From positions 1-15,445 of the forward strand of contig CAYLZW010000124.1 in assembly GCA_964388085.1 (NCBI GenBank): a stretch of DNA of 15,445 bases, given 5' to 3'. The DNA is from CAYLZW01 sp964388085. Its GTDB lineage: Bacteria > Myxococcota > UBA727 > CAYLZW01. The notes under the pieces are model-generated. The model was given only the letters and a program-made list of their open reading frames with translations, was not told the origin of the DNA and did no database searches. Below, piece after piece: positions 14,601 through 15,445 of the stretch. Position 1 is the first letter of the stretch. The number at the start of each line of letters is the position of its first letter. The translations under genes and the position numbers were made by a program.

Positions 14601-15445
14601 TGGTCGCTCGGCTCGAGCGCGAGATCGCTGCGCAGCGTGACGGCCGCGTCCGTCTGCGTCGTGATGGTGACGCTGCCGATGGAGGGTCCGCCGGCGCGCT
14701 CGATGCTCGCGCTCGTGACGCCGGCGAGGTTCTGGCCGGTGACCGTGATGACGTCGCCGGGGACGAGGGCGTGCACCTCCTGGGGCAGCACGACGCCGAC
14801 CACGGGCACGCCGCTGTCGACGGCGGGGGCCACATAGCGCAGGGTCGAGTGCGCCGCCTGTCCGTCGGCGTTTTGGACGGTGACCGTGTAGGTGCCGGCG
14901 GGCTTGGCGGGCGCCGTGAAGCTCACCGTGGTCTCGCTGAAGGCGGCGCCGCTCACCGGCACGCCCGCGACCAACAGGAGGCCGCCGTCGGCCTGAAAGC
15001 CCGTCCCCGTGAGCGTGACGGCCGCGCCCGCGAGCGGCACCTCGGAGGGCATCAGCGAGTGGATGGCGGGCGGCGGCGCGCTCGGCGGCAGGTAGAGGAA
15101 GCTGCCCGAGGAGCGCTGTCCGTCGGCGTTTTTGACGGTGACCTCGAGCGTCAGCGGCGCCGCCGTCTGCACCTCGGGCATGGTGAAGACGACCTGGCTC
15201 TCGCTCGCGCTCGTCGGCACGAGCGAGCCGCCGCGCACGAGCAGCTGCGCGCCCTGCGCCAGCGTCCCCGCGAGCTCGTCGACGTCGAAGCCGCTGCCGC
15301 GCACCGTGACGACGTCACCCGCCGTGCCCTGTGCGGGCGTCACCTGAAACACCTGCGGCGGCGCGTCGAGGTCGGTGAAGTAGGTGAACACGCTCGTGTC
15401 GCTCTGCCCGTCGCTGTTGATGAGCCGCACGACGACGGGGCCCTC
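11654..15445 (-). CDS. Giant exported multi-domain protein: IPT/TIG, MopE-type metal-binding, nidogen-like and Cys-rich repeats (5' truncated)
   Basis: The visible part is 1263 residues; the frame is open to the window edge, and the GTG at 15430 is internal. In order: IPT/TIG Ig-like repeats (about 1-300), marked by recurring INSDGQ, KNADGQ and QNADGQ ends; a beta-rich region to about 720; a MopE-type metal-binding segment from about 733 (DDDGDGYDICSGDC, VYPGASEVCNGVDDDCDG) with a second short copy, CGDGADNDCDG; and a nidogen-like beta domain at about 830-1015 (FPFHYFGRRVSEVWLDLDGR). From about 1026 to the end come seven four-cysteine repeats of the form C-4-C-x2-GE-x4-CP-x-DC, for example CGNAICDPNEDSTSCPADCG. 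These are interrupted by an Asp-rich calcium-binding-like stretch (DYDGDGLRASEE, DYDDDGEPDGSE). Such architectures are typical of secreted or outer-surface proteins of Myxococcota; adhesion or structural roles are inferred. The signal peptide would lie outside the window. Confidence 0.9.
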   Translation of the reverse strand, partial: EGPVVVRLINSDGQSDTSVFTYFTDLDAPPQVFQVTPAQGTAGDVVTVRGSGFDVDELAGTLAQGAQLLVRGGSLVPTSASESQVVFTMPEVQTAAPLTLEVTVKNADGQRSSGSFLYLPPSAPPPAIHSLMPSEVPLAGAAVTLTGTGFQADGGLLLVAGVPVSGAAFSETTVSFTAPAKPAGTYTVTVQNADGQAAHSTLRYVAPAVDSGVPVVGVVLPQEVHALVPGDVITVTGQNLAGVTSASIERAGGPSIGSVTITTQTDAAVTLRSDLALEPSDQPSTGTPYVVRLTGTNIDVVSPPFLAKAPRLVFYNGDGNEDGGQLFFAGDMLNPSKLSGADFSDESGKNPSVPLVIIGKSETFVFAHTGGAQLLPGAPYALSFRYDGVAAPIAPFAPGPPPPSFAPEPLDLRFDRTEVPADTDLAGLEMHATVDDLGRFSDTALGAPATWTFRVEPLAGGVAAQGTFVRMPDGQRVLLTFTSGTLPVGDYRVLLETEKTQQLAFTWSHLLGAVQPELWELSPSSVVEDGLFFVRGRMFPGNRIVAVPSAGGAAVPLRTVPNDFGSGSGDGEADLLFVPTTGLSPGSYDVCAVPASAPLGCPQGALPLAVRAQDCGALGVPVGLGGRFTLTLDQEMFESSCAPPGMAKALTVDVPTMTDVEIRLVGNDAAGVVMSDGDAACTGGEPNCQPAGDVVQSFQGRRQYVFVDPYGSGSRTITVEVSLRSAGRCLAADDDGDGYDICSGDCAEGAAAVYPGASEVCNGVDDDCDGSVDKLGPCAVGGQQGVCGDGELSCVDGAPVCEQVRAAGPEVCGDGADNDCDGALDEADPCVEPGLSVIPFAPAIAPFQNPLLLGGDTHVAGPIPLAFPFHYFGRRVSEVWLDLDGRILFAPLASRAYPSFSQFPWADADNAFVAFAWADLVSTPRTNAAWEVRGTAPNRELIIDVQGLSHYANSSVPSVSAQVVLQEAGSLLELHTYRVHGGGAPVTQGLEGWCGALGATLSPERVVSSSGLDSDAVRFVNYGPTCGDCQCQTGEESLCPSDCAEGTPGTCQNGRCEHGEVSSCPQDCGAGVCGNAICDPNEDSTSCPADCGPDLCGNGICDSAAPVDERLYCARDCGENDFDYDGDGLRASEELALGTFDYDPDFDADWALDGEDPDPFVSDYDDDGEPDGSELLAGRDPTSYLDSLSGCGSNFVCDAGEDHTSCPVDCWCGNYACEDGETSATCPSDCGGGGLGGDEGSPDCGNQNCELGEESTCPSDCPA

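Overview
The window looks like a chromosomal contig from a high-GC deltaproteobacterium-type organism, most likely Myxococcota (Polyangia-like). This is inferred from the GC-rich codon third positions, an FHA signalling protein with proline-rich linkers, tandem-FKBP lipoproteins, and a giant exported protein with IPT/TIG repeats, MopE-type metal-binding motifs and four-cysteine repeats. It is a draft assembly: a 100-N scaffold gap sits at 5529-5628. No tRNA, rRNA, CRISPR array, integrase or recognisable insertion sequence was seen.

Layout. (1) 1-509, plus strand: the C-terminal end of an HtrA/DegP-type protease with PDZ domains. (2) 529-6918, minus strand: a five-gene operon transcribed from 6918 down to 529. 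It encodes an ABC ATPase, an ABC-2 permease, a GldG-like auxiliary membrane protein, a DUF4340 membrane-anchored protein and a metallo-beta-lactamase-fold hydrolase resembling the NAPE-PLD/RomA group. The first four form the gliding-type (GldA/GldF/GldG plus DUF4340) ABC cassette; the hydrolase is attached 4 bp behind it. (3) 7095-9519, minus strand: a lipoprotein with two FKBP prolyl-isomerase domains, preceded by a cytoplasmic protein joining an AbrB/MazE-like N-terminus to two FHA domains. (4) 9703-11310, plus strand: a double-length FAD-dependent thymidylate synthase (ThyX-like) divergent from the FHA gene. (5) 11329-15445, minus strand: a possible 58-residue ORF, then a very large secreted multi-domain protein whose N-terminus lies beyond the window.

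The most informative observations are as follows. The N gap is flanked by an exact 55-base duplication, and collapsing it restores an intact 242-residue permease, so the apparent break is an assembly artefact. The ATPase-permease junction carries a 30/31-base duplication of the permease start site, including ribosome-binding region and start codon, separated by a hairpin-bearing segment that leaves a 9-residue decoy ORF. The AbrB-FHA-FHA architecture and the split or divergent signature of the double ThyX are the best candidates for unusual protein biology. I do not see a clear complete new defence or mobile system here.
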